Assembly: GCF_000733765.1 (NCBI RefSeq)
Contig: NZ_JPOG01000001.1
Coordinates: 1 to 64,000, forward strand
DNA: 64,000 bases
Direction of reading: 5' to 3'
Source: Algiphilus aromaticivorans DG1253
GTDB lineage: Bacteria > Pseudomonadota > Gammaproteobacteria > Nevskiales > Nevskiaceae
The translations under genes and the position numbers were made by a program. Below are positions 35,935 to 44,121 of this stretch, piece after piece. Numbering within the stretch: the first letter of the stretch is position 1; each line of letters opens with the position of its first letter. The notes below the pieces were generated by a model, which worked only from the letters and a program-made list of their open reading frames with translations, was not told the origin of the DNA and ran no database searches.

Positions 35935-37237
35935 CGCTGGCGAGGATCTTGTTGTTGCGCGCCCGTACCAGTGCTGGGTCCACCCGATGATGCATGTCCA
36001 CTGGAAGCAGATGCTCAAGGCGAGCAAGGCCGCTCATGGATGCGCCGGTTACGAAATGCACGACCACCCGGTCGTTGTGGCCACGATACATCGCGCGCAG
36101 AAGGCCCGAGTTGCGAATCATGTTCGCCCCGTAGGGCGCGAAGCACCGACTATAAAGATCGTTAAGACGCGGCAAATACGGCTTGAGAAACCGCACAGCC
36201 GGGACGCTGTCGGGGTCGTTTGCAGGCCACGCTACCGGTGCCAGTCGGGCGTAGTCAGCCAGAACATTGCCTACATGCGATGGCGTGGGCACCCATGCGG
36301 AATGGGGTCGAATCAAAACGCGGCCATCTTCGGCGAGCGTTATCCGGTCGAGTGAAAGTGCGTGGGCTACGGTTGCGCGCAGACCTGCCCCACCGACAAG
36401 CCATACGAAGGCGTACTCTGCTGGCGTCATACGTTCGCGCGCTGAAGCGAGAAATGCCTCCAATGTCTTTGGTTGCAGCGCCTTTGGCGGCTCCCGCCGA
36501 GCAAAACGAGCGCTTGTCATCTTGTGATGGCGACCTCTGCGATCGGGCCGTAACATTTTCCCGGTAGCAAACCGGAAGAAGTGGAGCAGCTTGTAGCTCT
36601 TTATCCGAGGGTTGGCCGCGAGAAACTCGTTCGCGTCGTTGTCTCGCATCACATCCCAGCGATTAACCCCGCGCTCGTGCAGGAATTTCGCGAGTCGAAT
36701 CGGGATGCGCATACGTTCATAGACGTACTCATTTGAGCGCGTGTGTCCCTTCTTGGTCAGCATCTCGTAGCGCGCTTCGAGGGTCCGGCGGTATTCGGCC
36801 AGCACGTCGCGAAGGCCTTCTGGCAAATAGTCCGGTATAGAAGCTGCCCGGGGTGGGTCAATCGGCACTACGTCCGGCAGGTGTACGAGCGCTTCATGGA
36901 GTAAAACCTGCATATCAATACTCCCACTGCGCAACAGCATCCCAAGTCCAACGCGGTTGGCGCGGCGGAGATACTCAACAAGTGGCTCACCGTCCACTCC
37001 GCAGGCTGCGACGAGGTCCCGGGTTGCCGCGAATAAGATGTCGCGCTTTCCCGATTGCAATCTCGACGGGTTCCGCATTGTCGCGTAGGCCGCCGAATGC
37101 AAGCGCGTGCCTCTGGCCGCCCAGCAGGATACTGCGCGGGAATAGCCGGTACGTCCGCAATGGATGCGCTTCCGAGCCTTCTTGCCCGGTGCGGCCTCAA
37201 TAGCATCACCGCAAATGTCGCAGGTTCTGATCGGCAT
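35927..37237 (-). CDS. Zinc-ribbon protein with degenerate tyrosine-recombinase fold
   Basis: A 436-residue protein. Residues 6-38 carry CDIC ... C ... C, a likely zinc ribbon. From ~140 on it follows the layout of tyrosine recombinases: a helical core-binding part (RMRIPIRLAKFLHERGVNRWDVM), then AEYAFVWLVGGAGLRATVAHALSLDRI, equivalent to the catalytic Arg I region. The HxxR region appears as NMIRNSGLLRAMYRG without the His, and the C-terminal segment LEHLLPVDMHHRVD has no Tyr where the nucleophile should be. I infer a catalytically inactive recombinase-like partner. ATG at 37237 is coupled to the regulator stop (TGATG). Confidence 0.6.
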   Translation of the reverse strand: MPIRTCDICGDAIEAAPGKKARKRIHCGRTGYSRAVSCWAARGTRLHSAAYATMRNPSRLQSGKRDILFAATRDLVAACGVDGEPLVEYLRRANRVGLGMLLRSGSIDMQVLLHEALVHLPDVVPIDPPRAASIPDYLPEGLRDVLAEYRRTLEARYEMLTKKGHTRSNEYVYERMRIPIRLAKFLHERGVNRWDVMRDNDANEFLAANPRIKSYKLLHFFRFATGKMLRPDRRGRHHKMTSARFARREPPKALQPKTLEAFLASARERMTPAEYAFVWLVGGAGLRATVAHALSLDRITLAEDGRVLIRPHSAWVPTPSHVGNVLADYARLAPVAWPANDPDSVPAVRFLKPYLPRLNDLYSRCFAPYGANMIRNSGLLRAMYRGHNDRVVVHFVTGASMSGLARLEHLLPVDMHHRVDPALVRARNNKILASDE

Positions 37238-37677
37238 CAGTTGCGGTCTTTGAGAGCGTCCTTGCTCAGGTGGGTGACTTTCGGCCCAAGGGCTTCATCT
37301 TCGTCAGCGGGCTTGGCTTCTTCAGACGAGGGAGCCTGGTCGGGTCTCGCTTGTTCAGCACGCCCCTTGGCGGTGCCCAGGCTGATCGAGCCGTAGCGAA
37401 ACGGCAGGAGACGGCTCTGGATCGCCTCGGCCTCTTCCTGGGCCGCTTCGGTGATCTCGACGCCGTACACGTCGCCTGGGAGGCACTGCAGTGTGTTGCA
37501 GAGCGCCTCGACGAACTGGAGATTGAGGTTCGCAGACGGGTTCCGGGCAATACGGCTCAGCGTGCTTCGAGTGATCGGGAACCCCTGATTCGTCAGGGCC
37601 TCGGCTAGTTTCTCGTAAGAGGGGATGCCGCTGTCTTCCATCAACAGGCTGAGGCGGTTTTTCAGCTTGATCTTCAT
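37237..37677 (-). CDS. Xre-type helix-turn-helix regulator of the integrase operon
   Basis: A 146-residue protein whose first ~75 residues form a Cro/CI-type HTH (SYEKLAEALTNQGFPITRSTLSRIARNP, then FVEALCNTLQCLPGDVY). The rest is an acidic, Ala/Glu/Lys-rich tail that is probably disordered. It lies between the recombinase gene (24-nt gap) and the degenerate recombinase (1-nt overlap). The likely targets are the paired CGTGCA-N5-TGCACG sites before the operon (inference). Confidence 0.8.
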   Translation of the reverse strand: MKIKLKNRLSLLMEDSGIPSYEKLAEALTNQGFPITRSTLSRIARNPSANLNLQFVEALCNTLQCLPGDVYGVEITEAAQEEAEAIQSRLLPFRYGSISLGTAKGRAEQARPDQAPSSEEAKPADEDEALGPKVTHLSKDALKDRN

Positions 37678-37701
37678 GGTTGAGCGAGTCCTTGGAGGAA
37701 G

Positions 37702-38886
37702 TTACTCATCGTCGGGGAAGTATCCGTCGATGTACACGCCGGCATGCTGGTTGCCGGCGTGCAGCACCTGTGGGTGGTAGTAGTGAAGGGTTGTCGCAAG
37801 ATGCTTGTGGCGCATGTACTTCTGGGCGACCTCGGGTGAGTAAAGGGGGACCATGAGCGTGCAACCCGTATGCCTCAGGGTATGCGGGGTCGGTTTGCGC
37901 GGAAGCCCTGCTTGCAGGGCCACGTTGCCGAGGCGCTTCCGATAGTTGTTCGCGGACATCACGCCACTGCGCTCCGTCGGAAACAGCAGGTCCGAGAGCG
38001 GGATGCTCTCCTTGCCGAGTCGGCAGATGCCGTCCGGGTTCTTGCAGCGCGAGAGAATCTGGGGTCGCACCGAGCCGAGATACCAAGTCAGAAGGGCGTG
38101 GATGTCAGGCTCGCGCATCGGGATAGTGCCGAATACGTCATTCTTCCCGAAGACCGACAGTGCGCCATAGTCGCCGAATCGCGCGTTTAGGCGAGGGTCG
38201 TCGCTGGCGTGGAAGTCCGATAGCTTGACCGTCACCAGTTCTGAAACACGGAGTGCGAAGTGGATCGCGAGATGGAACATCACACGGTCGCGCAGCACGG
38301 GTAGCAGGGACTTCGTGCCCCGCTGCTTGGCGACAGCCGCTTCGTATCGAAACTCCTTGTCCATCGCGTCGATGTGCGAGGCATTGAGCGCCCACCCGGC
38401 CGCCCGCTTGTCGGGCTTTCGGGTCTTGATCCCGACCGCGTTGGCTTCTGTGACGAACTCGGTAGGCCGCTGGCCAAACTCTCTGGCGATGTCGTTGATC
38501 GTCTCCTGCTTGAGCAGGAACGACTGGAAGGAGCGCCAGGCCGATGCATAGCCGGCGATCGTGCTCGACTGCAGCCCATGCGGCCTTTCGGGCGTGATCC
38601 GCGACTCCAGATAGTTCACGACATGGATGGGGCGCAGCTCCCAAGGGGTGACTTCTGCGTGGCGGAGGAGGCGCAGGAGCGCATCCCGGTGTTGGTCGCA
38701 GCTCGCGGGCTTGTTGCCCTCCCAGTGACGGATGTGTCCGTACCACTGACTGATCAGGCTGTTTGCGTACTCGCGCTCCCGGCCGGATAGGAACGACAGG
38801 GCATCTGCCTGAGGCGCCTGCTTGAGGCTTGCCTCCTCTGTAGGCGCACTATTGATCGTGCGCTTCATCGGCAGAACGGTCGTCAT
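37702..38886 (-). CDS. Tyrosine recombinase/integrase
   Basis: A 394-residue site-specific tyrosine recombinase. The SAM-like core-binding domain spans ~60-180. The catalytic domain shows Arg I in HFALRVSELVTVKLSDF, the beta-hairpin Lys region (FGKNDVFG), HTLRHTGCTLM (HxxR) and HKHLATTLHYYHP with the nucleophilic Tyr. All catalytic positions look intact. I chose ATG at 38886 (MTTVLPMKR) because a promoter ends at that point; a longer frame to 38931 would translate the operator repeat. It is the first gene of the four-gene minus-strand operon at the island edge. Confidence 0.92.
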   Translation of the reverse strand: MTTVLPMKRTINSAPTEEASLKQAPQADALSFLSGREREYANSLISQWYGHIRHWEGNKPASCDQHRDALLRLLRHAEVTPWELRPIHVVNYLESRITPERPHGLQSSTIAGYASAWRSFQSFLLKQETINDIAREFGQRPTEFVTEANAVGIKTRKPDKRAAGWALNASHIDAMDKEFRYEAAVAKQRGTKSLLPVLRDRVMFHLAIHFALRVSELVTVKLSDFHASDDPRLNARFGDYGALSVFGKNDVFGTIPMREPDIHALLTWYLGSVRPQILSRCKNPDGICRLGKESIPLSDLLFPTERSGVMSANNYRKRLGNVALQAGLPRKPTPHTLRHTGCTLMVPLYSPEVAQKYMRHKHLATTLHYYHPQVLHAGNQHAGVYIDGYFPDDE

Positions 38887-38893
38887 GGGGCGT

Positions 38894-38922
38894 ATTGTTG
38901 CACAAACAACACGCGCGTGCAA
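38894..38922 (-). promoter_or_regulatory. Integrase promoter, leaderless arrangement
   Basis: On the minus strand TTGCAC (38922-38917), a 17-bp spacer and AACAAT (38899-38894). The predicted start of transcription falls at about the ATG at 38886, so the mRNA may be leaderless. The -35 overlaps the operator-like repeat at 38916-38932. Confidence 0.5.
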
Positions 38923-38932
38923 GTTCTGCACG
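38916..38932. promoter_or_regulatory. Operator-like repeat 1 of the integrase operon
   Basis: CGTGCA-AGTTC-TGCACG, a perfect 6-bp-arm dyad over the integrase -35. It has a near-identical copy at 38991-39007. Confidence 0.6.
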
Positions 38933-38990
38933 ATTAGGCGGGGCCGTGTGGGGTACTGGGCAGCCCGGCTGGTTGGTGTTAGCCTCTAAA

Positions 38991-39007
38991 CGTGCATATT
39001 CTGCACG
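38991..39007. promoter_or_regulatory. Operator-like repeat 2 of the integrase operon
   Basis: CGTGCA-TATTC-TGCACG, in the same orientation and 75 bp from repeat 1 (centre to centre, about seven helical turns). That spacing would allow DNA looping by the Xre-type regulator, or the pair could be recombinase arm sites. Confidence 0.55.
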
Positions 39008-39029
39008 ATAAAAGTAGGCATAGTGGAGT

Positions 39030-39060
39030 AAAAAAAAAGCGGGCCCCCGAGGGAGCCCGC
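39030..39060 (-). terminator. Intrinsic terminator of amtB
   Basis: On the minus strand GCGGGCTCCC-TC-GGGGGCCCGC (one G-U pair) followed by nine T, about 35 bp after the amtB stop. It marks the right boundary of the island. Confidence 0.9.
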
Positions 39061-39094
39061 AGTCGGTCTTCAGACCGGGAGACCTGCGAAAGTC

Positions 39095-40327
39095 TTAGTC
39101 GTTGGTGAACTCGGGGTAGGCCTCCATGCCGCACTCGGCGAGGTCCACACCGGCGTCTTCCTCTTCTTCGCTCACCCGCAGGCCGATGAGGGCCTTGATG
39201 ATGAAGCCGACGACCAGAGCCAGACCGAAGGACCAGGCGAAGATCGCGCCCAGGCCGATCAGCTGCGAGCCGAGGCTGGCGCCGCTGAAGACCCACACTG
39301 CGAGTACGCCCCAGATGCCGACCGTGCCGTGCACGGAGATGGCACCGACGGGGTCGTCGATCTTCGACTTCTCCAGCCCGATGATCGAGAAGACCACGAT
39401 GATGCCGCCGATGAGGCCGATGATCGTCGCCAGTGCGCTGCTCGGGGAGAGCGGGTCGGCGGTGATTGCGACCAGGCCGGCGAGCGCGCCGTTCAGCGCC
39501 ATCGTGAGGTCCGCCTTGCCGAACATGATCTTGGCCGTGATCAGTGCTGCGAGCAGGCCACCGCAGGCCGCCATGTTGGTGTTGACGAAGACGCGGGCGA
39601 CGTTGTTGGCGCTCTCGACGCTGGCCACCGCCAGTTCCGAGCCACCGTTGAAGCCGAACCAGCCCATCCACAGGATGAAGGTGCCGAGCGTGGCTAGCGG
39701 CAGGTTCGCGCCGGGGATGGCCTTGACCGAGCCGTCGGCGCCGTACTTGCCCTTGCGGGGGCCGAGCACGAGGACCAGTCCCAGGGCTGCTGCGGCGCCG
39801 CACATGTGCACGATGCCCGAGCCAGCGTAGTCGCTGTAGCCCAGCTCGCTCAGGAAGCCACCGCCCCAGCTCCAGAGACCCTGGATCGGGTAGATGAAGC
39901 CCGTCATGACCACCGCGAAGGCGAGGAAGGAGAAGAGCTTCATGCGCTCGGCGACAGCACCCGAGACGATCGACATGGCCGTCGCTACGAACACCACCTG
40001 GAAGAAGAAGTCCGACAGGTTGGAGTAGTAGGGGGCGTCGTCGCCGCCGGCATTGACAGCCTCGGCGGTGTTATCGGTCATGCTCAGGATGAGGTCGAAG
40101 CCCGGCAACACATAACCGCCGCCGTACATGAAGTTGTAGCCGATGACCAGATACATGATGCAGGCCACGGCGAACAGCGAGACGTTCTTGGTGAGAATCT
40201 CCACCGTGTTCTTGGAGCGGACGAGGCCCGCCTCAAGCATGGCGAAGCCGGCAGCCATCCACATGACGAAAGCGCCGGCTACCAGGAAGTAGAAGGTATC
40301 CAGCGCATATGCGAGTTCAGATTCCAT
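39095..40327 (-). CDS. amtB: Ammonium transporter AmtB
   Basis: A 410-residue, 11-helix Amt/Rh channel. It starts MESELAYALDTFYFLVAGAFVMWMAAGFAMLEAGLVRSKN and contains GAVAERMK, IVHMCGAAAALGLVLVLGPRKGK (first pore His region), GWFGFNGGSEL and SVHGTVGIWG (second pore His). It follows glnK by 27 nt on the same strand. GlnK docks on AmtB and blocks it when nitrogen is sufficient (family knowledge). Expression is probably from the sigma-54 promoter before glnK. Confidence 0.95.
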   Translation of the reverse strand: MESELAYALDTFYFLVAGAFVMWMAAGFAMLEAGLVRSKNTVEILTKNVSLFAVACIMYLVIGYNFMYGGGYVLPGFDLILSMTDNTAEAVNAGGDDAPYYSNLSDFFFQVVFVATAMSIVSGAVAERMKLFSFLAFAVVMTGFIYPIQGLWSWGGGFLSELGYSDYAGSGIVHMCGAAAALGLVLVLGPRKGKYGADGSVKAIPGANLPLATLGTFILWMGWFGFNGGSELAVASVESANNVARVFVNTNMAACGGLLAALITAKIMFGKADLTMALNGALAGLVAITADPLSPSSALATIIGLIGGIIVVFSIIGLEKSKIDDPVGAISVHGTVGIWGVLAVWVFSGASLGSQLIGLGAIFAWSFGLALVVGFIIKALIGLRVSEEEEDAGVDLAECGMEAYPEFTND

Positions 40328-40354
40328 TACAAAGCTCCTTGATTATTGGGCGGC

Positions 40355-40750
<396 letters not shown>

Positions 40751-40757
40751 TTAGTAA

Positions 40758-40773
40758 TGCGAGAGTCGTGCCA
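40758..40773 (-). promoter_or_regulatory. Sigma-54 (RpoN) promoter of glnK-amtB
   Basis: On the minus strand TGGCACGACTCTCGCA, which fits the -24/-12 consensus TGGCACG-N4-TTGCA with one mismatch (TCGC for TTGC). It is 65 nt upstream of the glnK start. It implies NtrC-activated expression under nitrogen limitation; no clear NtrC box pair was found by eye. Confidence 0.75.
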
Positions 40774-40840
40774 ACTTCGGCAGGCCGTGGTCGCTCGCGC
40801 CCTGTGGCGTCGCGCCAGCGCGATCGCCATACTTCGCGGC

Positions 40841-41095
40841 ATGAACGAAACACCACAGCTGGATGAGCTCGCGGCGCGCCTGGTGCGTGCGGTTCCGGGG
40901 ATGAGCGGCATGCGCGCCGAGCTGGAGAACAACTTCCGGGCCCTGCTGCGCTCGCATCTCGATCGCCTCGACCTAGTGTCGCGCGAACGCTTTGACACCC
41001 AGGCCGAGCTGCTCGCTCGTACCCGCGCCCAGCTCGAGTCGCTGGAAGCGCGCATCCGCGCGCTGGAAAGCGACGAGGGCAACGCTTCGCGGTGA
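40841..41095 (+). CDS. ubiK: Ubiquinone biosynthesis accessory factor UbiK
   Basis: An 84-residue BMFP/YqiC protein: LDELAARLVRAVPGMSGMRAELENNFRALLRSHLDRLDLVSRERFDTQAELLARTRAQLESLEARIRALE. The long C-terminal coiled coil is typical. It aids the cytosolic Ubi complex that builds ubiquinone under oxygen. ATG at 40841. Its stop overlaps the GTG of the comM-type gene (GTGA), a frequent gammaproteobacterial pairing. Confidence 0.9.
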   Translation: MNETPQLDELAARLVRAVPGMSGMRAELENNFRALLRSHLDRLDLVSRERFDTQAELLARTRAQLESLEARIRALESDEGNASR

Positions 41096-42600
41096 GCCTG
41101 GCCACGGTTGCCTCCCGGGCCGTCAATGCGCTGGCGGCCGATCCGGTCGCCGTGGAAGTGCATCTGGCACCGGGGCTGCCGGGCTGGAGTGTCGTCGGCC
41201 TGCCCGAGGCGGCGGTGCGCGAGGCCAAGGATCGCGTGCGCGCCGCCATCCTGCAGTGTGGCTACGAGGTGCCGGCGCGGCGTATCACCGTCAACCTCGC
41301 GCCGGCTGACCTGCCCAAGGAGGGTGGGCGTTTCGACCTCGCCATCGCCCTCGGCATTTTGATCGCTTCCGGGCAATTGCCTGCTGCTCCATTGGCGGGC
41401 GTCGAGGTCCTCGGCGAGCTGTCTCTGGGCGGTGTGGTGCGGCCGGTGCGTGGCGCGTTACCGGCCGCCGCCCGCTGCCGCGAAGCCGGCCACGCCCTGT
41501 TGCTGCCGCACGAGAATCTGCAGGAGGCGGCATTGGCGCGCGGCGTGCAGCTTTACGCTGCTGGCACACTTGCCGAGCTGTGCACAGCGCTGCACGCCGG
41601 AGCGCTGCCCGAGCTTGGCGATGCCTCGGATGCCGCCATGGCAGAGCGTCCGCCGCTGCCCGATCTGCGCGATGTCGCGGGCCAGCCGCAGGCGCGGCGG
41701 GCGCTGGAACTGGCCGCTGCCGGTGCGCACAGCCTGCTGATGGTCGGTCCGCCCGGTAGCGGTAAATCCATGCTCGCAGCCCGGCTCCCCGGTCTGTTAC
41801 CGCCCCTCGATGAGGCAGGCGCGCTCGAAGTCGGTGCCATCCATTCGGTTGCGGGCTGTTTCGATGCCCAACAATGGGGCGTACCGCCATTTCGTGCACC
41901 ACATCACAGCACATCCGCGGTGGCTCTGGCCGGTGGCGGCGCCATGCCTCGGCCTGGCGAGGTCAGCCTGGCCCATCGCGGGGCATTGTTTCTGGACGAA
42001 TTGCCCGAGTGGCGGCGCGATGCCATCGAGATCCTGCGCGAGCCGCTGGAGAGCGGCCGCATCTCTATTGCGCGCGCGGCGCGTAGCGAGGAGTTTCCGG
42101 CGCGTTTCCAGCTGATCGCGGCGATGAATCCCTGCCCCTGCGGCTGGCTCGGCGATGCGCAGCGCAGTTGCGCCTGCACGCCGGAGCAGATCCAGCGTTA
42201 TCGCAGCCGCATTTCGGGTCCGGTGCTGGACCGCATCGACATGCAGATCAGCGTGCCGCGCATGCCGGTGGAGCAGCTGGGTGGCGCGACGGCGGAAGCG
42301 GGCGAGGCGAGCGCGCCCGTGGCGGCACGCGTGCAGTCGGCGCGGACACGCCAGCAGGCGCGCCAGGGATGCCTCAATGCCGAGTTGCAAGGCGAGGCGC
42401 TGCGCGAACTCGCTATCGCCACCGACGCCGAGCAGCTCCTGCTGCAGTCGGTGGAGCGGCTGCAGCTCTCGGCGCGTGCCTACCACCGCATGCTGCGCGT
42501 GGCGCGCACCATCGCCGACCTGGCGGAGGCCGAGACCATCGCGACTGCGCATGTCGCTGAAGCCGTGCGCTACCGCGAACTGGACCGGCCTGTGCAATAA
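41092..42600 (+). CDS. comM: YifB/ComM-family Mg-chelatase-like AAA+ ATPase
   Basis: A 502-residue protein. The N-terminal ChlI-like domain (~20-140) holds VEVHLAPGLPGWSVVGLPEAAVREAKDRVRAAI. The AAA+ core has Walker A MVGPPGSGKSMLAARLPGLLPPL (~residue 220), the FRAPHHSTSAVALAGGG segment and Walker B GALFLDELPEW. A zinc-type CPCGWLGD ... CACTPEQ motif follows. In naturally transformable gammaproteobacteria ComM is a helicase promoting branch migration during transformation. Starts at GTG 41092. Confidence 0.93.
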   Translation: MSLATVASRAVNALAADPVAVEVHLAPGLPGWSVVGLPEAAVREAKDRVRAAILQCGYEVPARRITVNLAPADLPKEGGRFDLAIALGILIASGQLPAAPLAGVEVLGELSLGGVVRPVRGALPAAARCREAGHALLLPHENLQEAALARGVQLYAAGTLAELCTALHAGALPELGDASDAAMAERPPLPDLRDVAGQPQARRALELAAAGAHSLLMVGPPGSGKSMLAARLPGLLPPLDEAGALEVGAIHSVAGCFDAQQWGVPPFRAPHHSTSAVALAGGGAMPRPGEVSLAHRGALFLDELPEWRRDAIEILREPLESGRISIARAARSEEFPARFQLIAAMNPCPCGWLGDAQRSCACTPEQIQRYRSRISGPVLDRIDMQISVPRMPVEQLGGATAEAGEASAPVAARVQSARTRQQARQGCLNAELQGEALRELAIATDAEQLLLQSVERLQLSARAYHRMLRVARTIADLAEAETIATAHVAEAVRYRELDRPVQ

Positions 42601-42614
42601 AGCTGCTGGCCACG

Positions 42615-42642
42615 AAAAAGGGCCGCTTGCGCGGCCCTTTTC
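42615..42642. terminator. Bidirectional intrinsic terminator
   Basis: AAAAA-GGGCCGC-TTGC-GCGGCCC-TTTT lies between the converging comM and TorF-porin genes, with A and T runs on both sides so it can serve both. Confidence 0.88.
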
Positions 42643-42669
42643 CGTTGCAGCCGAGGCTGCGAGTCTTGC

Positions 42670-43380
42670 TTACATCAGGTCGAAGCTGTAGCTGGCGTCG
42701 ACCACCATCTTCGGATCGTCATCATCGATGTCGGTCATGACAAGGCCGAAGCTGAAGCCGAAACCGTTGTCGAGGCCGGCCGAGACGCCGAGGTTGTACT
42801 CGATGTACGGGTCGCTGTCCGGCGTGAAGCCTTCGTTGCCCTTGCCGCCGTTGTAACCGATGGCTGCGTCGAGGGCGAGTACGCTGGTCAGCGGGAAGCT
42901 GCCCGAGCCGTAGACACCGTATGCGGAGTCGTCAACACCAAAGTAGGTGTCCGGCGCGTAGTAGGCGGAAAGCGACAGGGGGCCGAAGCCCAGCGAGCCG
43001 TAGATCTCCGGCGTGTTGTAGGAGGGATCGGGGTTATCGACCTCGTCCTCTTCGCTGTACCAGTAGTAGATAGCGCCAACGTCATAGCTGAAGGCGTCGG
43101 TTTCACCGGCGTAGCCAGCGTACACATCGACCTCGGTGCCAGCGCCGCCGGCGCCCGTGCCAAAGTTGATCGTGGCCGCCCAGGTGCCGACATAGAAACC
43201 GGAATCGGCTGAGTAGTCGAGGCCACCGTAGACCGACGCGCCAGTCGACTGCGTCAGACCACGGAACAGGTACTCGCTCATGACGCCGGCGTTGCCGGAC
43301 AGATCGGCAGACGCGACGGTCGGCGCCATGGTGGCGGTACCGAGTGCCGCTGCTGCGATCACGTGCTTGATCTTCATCAT
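42670..43380 (-). CDS. TorF-family putative porin
   Basis: A 236-residue protein of the gammaproteobacterial TorF/Gcw_chp family. A signal peptide (HVIAAAALGTATMAPTVASA) is followed by DLSGNAGVMSEYLFRGLTQS, where SEYLFRG is the family hallmark, then repeated beta strands (YGSLGFGPLSLSAYY) ending in SYSFDLM. It probably forms an outer-membrane channel; the substrate is unknown. ATG at 43380 has GGAGAGGCAAGAA upstream. Confidence 0.88.
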   Translation of the reverse strand: MMKIKHVIAAAALGTATMAPTVASADLSGNAGVMSEYLFRGLTQSTGASVYGGLDYSADSGFYVGTWAATINFGTGAGGAGTEVDVYAGYAGETDAFSYDVGAIYYWYSEEDEVDNPDPSYNTPEIYGSLGFGPLSLSAYYAPDTYFGVDDSAYGVYGSGSFPLTSVLALDAAIGYNGGKGNEGFTPDSDPYIEYNLGVSAGLDNGFGFSFGLVMTDIDDDDPKMVVDASYSFDLM

Positions 43381-43472
43381 TTCTTGCCTCTCCAAAGTAT
43401 TTACAGTGTGGAAAGGCCCTGACCGATCCCCGGCAGCCGGGAGGCGCGATCTGGACCTGGCTCTGGAAAAGC

Positions 43473-43500
43473 AAAGGGCGTGCCATTTCTGGCACGCCCT
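43473..43500 (-). terminator. Terminator after the cytochrome c gene
   Basis: On the minus strand GGGCGTGCCA-GAAA-TGGCACGCCC followed by only three T. The 10-bp stem with a GNRA tetraloop is very stable, but the U-run is short. It separates the cytochrome gene from the porin. Confidence 0.7.
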
Positions 43501-43527
43501 TGGCGCAGCGGGCTTCTTGGGGCGGGG

Positions 43528-44004
43528 TTATTGCCCCGATTCCTCCAGCATGTAGCTCACGGTCTTCTCGATATCCTCGTCGGAGAGGTCCGGGTTGCCG
43601 CCGCGGGCCGGCATCTGGTTGAAGCCGTTGATGGCGTGCGACACCAGCATCTCCATGCCCTTTTCGTCCAGGCGCTGACCCCAGTCTTCTTCGTCGCCGA
43701 CGACCGGAGCGCCGAGCGTGCCGTTCGAATGGCAGGCCGCGCAGTACTGCTCGTTGATCTCGGAAGCGGAGAGCTCTACGGCCTCTTCTTCCTCGTCGGC
43801 GCTCGCCAGCTGCGATTCGTCCGTCGCAACCATGGCCAGGGGCTGCACGCGCGCCTCGATGCGCGGTATCTCGGCTTCGTGGATGCCCTCATCGCTGCCG
43901 CCCACGAGGTTGGCAATGATGATGATGAAGATGGTCAAGGCGACGAGCGCTCCGAGCACGCCCAGCGTGGTTCCCACGAACTGTTGATCGTTGGCAGCGG
44001 ACAC
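43528..44004 (-). CDS. Membrane-anchored cytochrome c5-like protein
   Basis: A 158-residue c-type cytochrome. An N-terminal membrane anchor (LGVLGALVALTIFIIIIANLVGG, ~13-36) is followed by an acidic linker and a single-heme domain with CAACH (residues ~88-92) and the axial Met in GFNQMPARGG. YMLEESGQ closes the fold. It belongs to the c5/class I periplasmic electron carriers tethered to the inner membrane. The partner complex is unknown. Confidence 0.9.
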   Translation of the reverse strand: MSAANDQQFVGTTLGVLGALVALTIFIIIIANLVGGSDEGIHEAEIPRIEARVQPLAMVATDESQLASADEEEEAVELSASEINEQYCAACHSNGTLGAPVVGDEEDWGQRLDEKGMEMLVSHAINGFNQMPARGGNPDLSDEDIEKTVSYMLEESGQ

Positions 44005-44121
44005 GGCAAATCCCGATGAAAAAATGAACCTGCGGATTATAGCCGCCGCGGATGCAGGAGGCGGCGCGCGTCCGAAGACGCCGTTGCGCTCGTACTAGCC
44101 AAGCGTTTAAGTTTCGGAGCG

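Larger units (their letters stand above)
25403..39028. mobile_element. Genomic island with defence cargo and integrase module
   Basis: Between a core barrel gene and amtB, base composition drops visibly and gene content changes. In order it holds a Panacea toxin-antitoxin pair, a serine recombinase, a lipoprotein-type I restriction cluster, a HipA-like kinase, and an operon with a tyrosine recombinase at the right edge. Such content marks an integrated defence island. I could not find convincing flanking direct repeats by eye. The 10-bp match GCGCACTATT at 25440 and 38847 is too short and lies inside the integrase gene. The ends are therefore approximate. Confidence 0.8.

Noticed and set aside
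25440-38856. A 10-bp match GCGCACTATT near the left island edge and near the integrase as an att pair
   Set aside because: It is too short for confidence, and the right copy lies inside the integrase coding sequence rather than at the boundary next to amtB.
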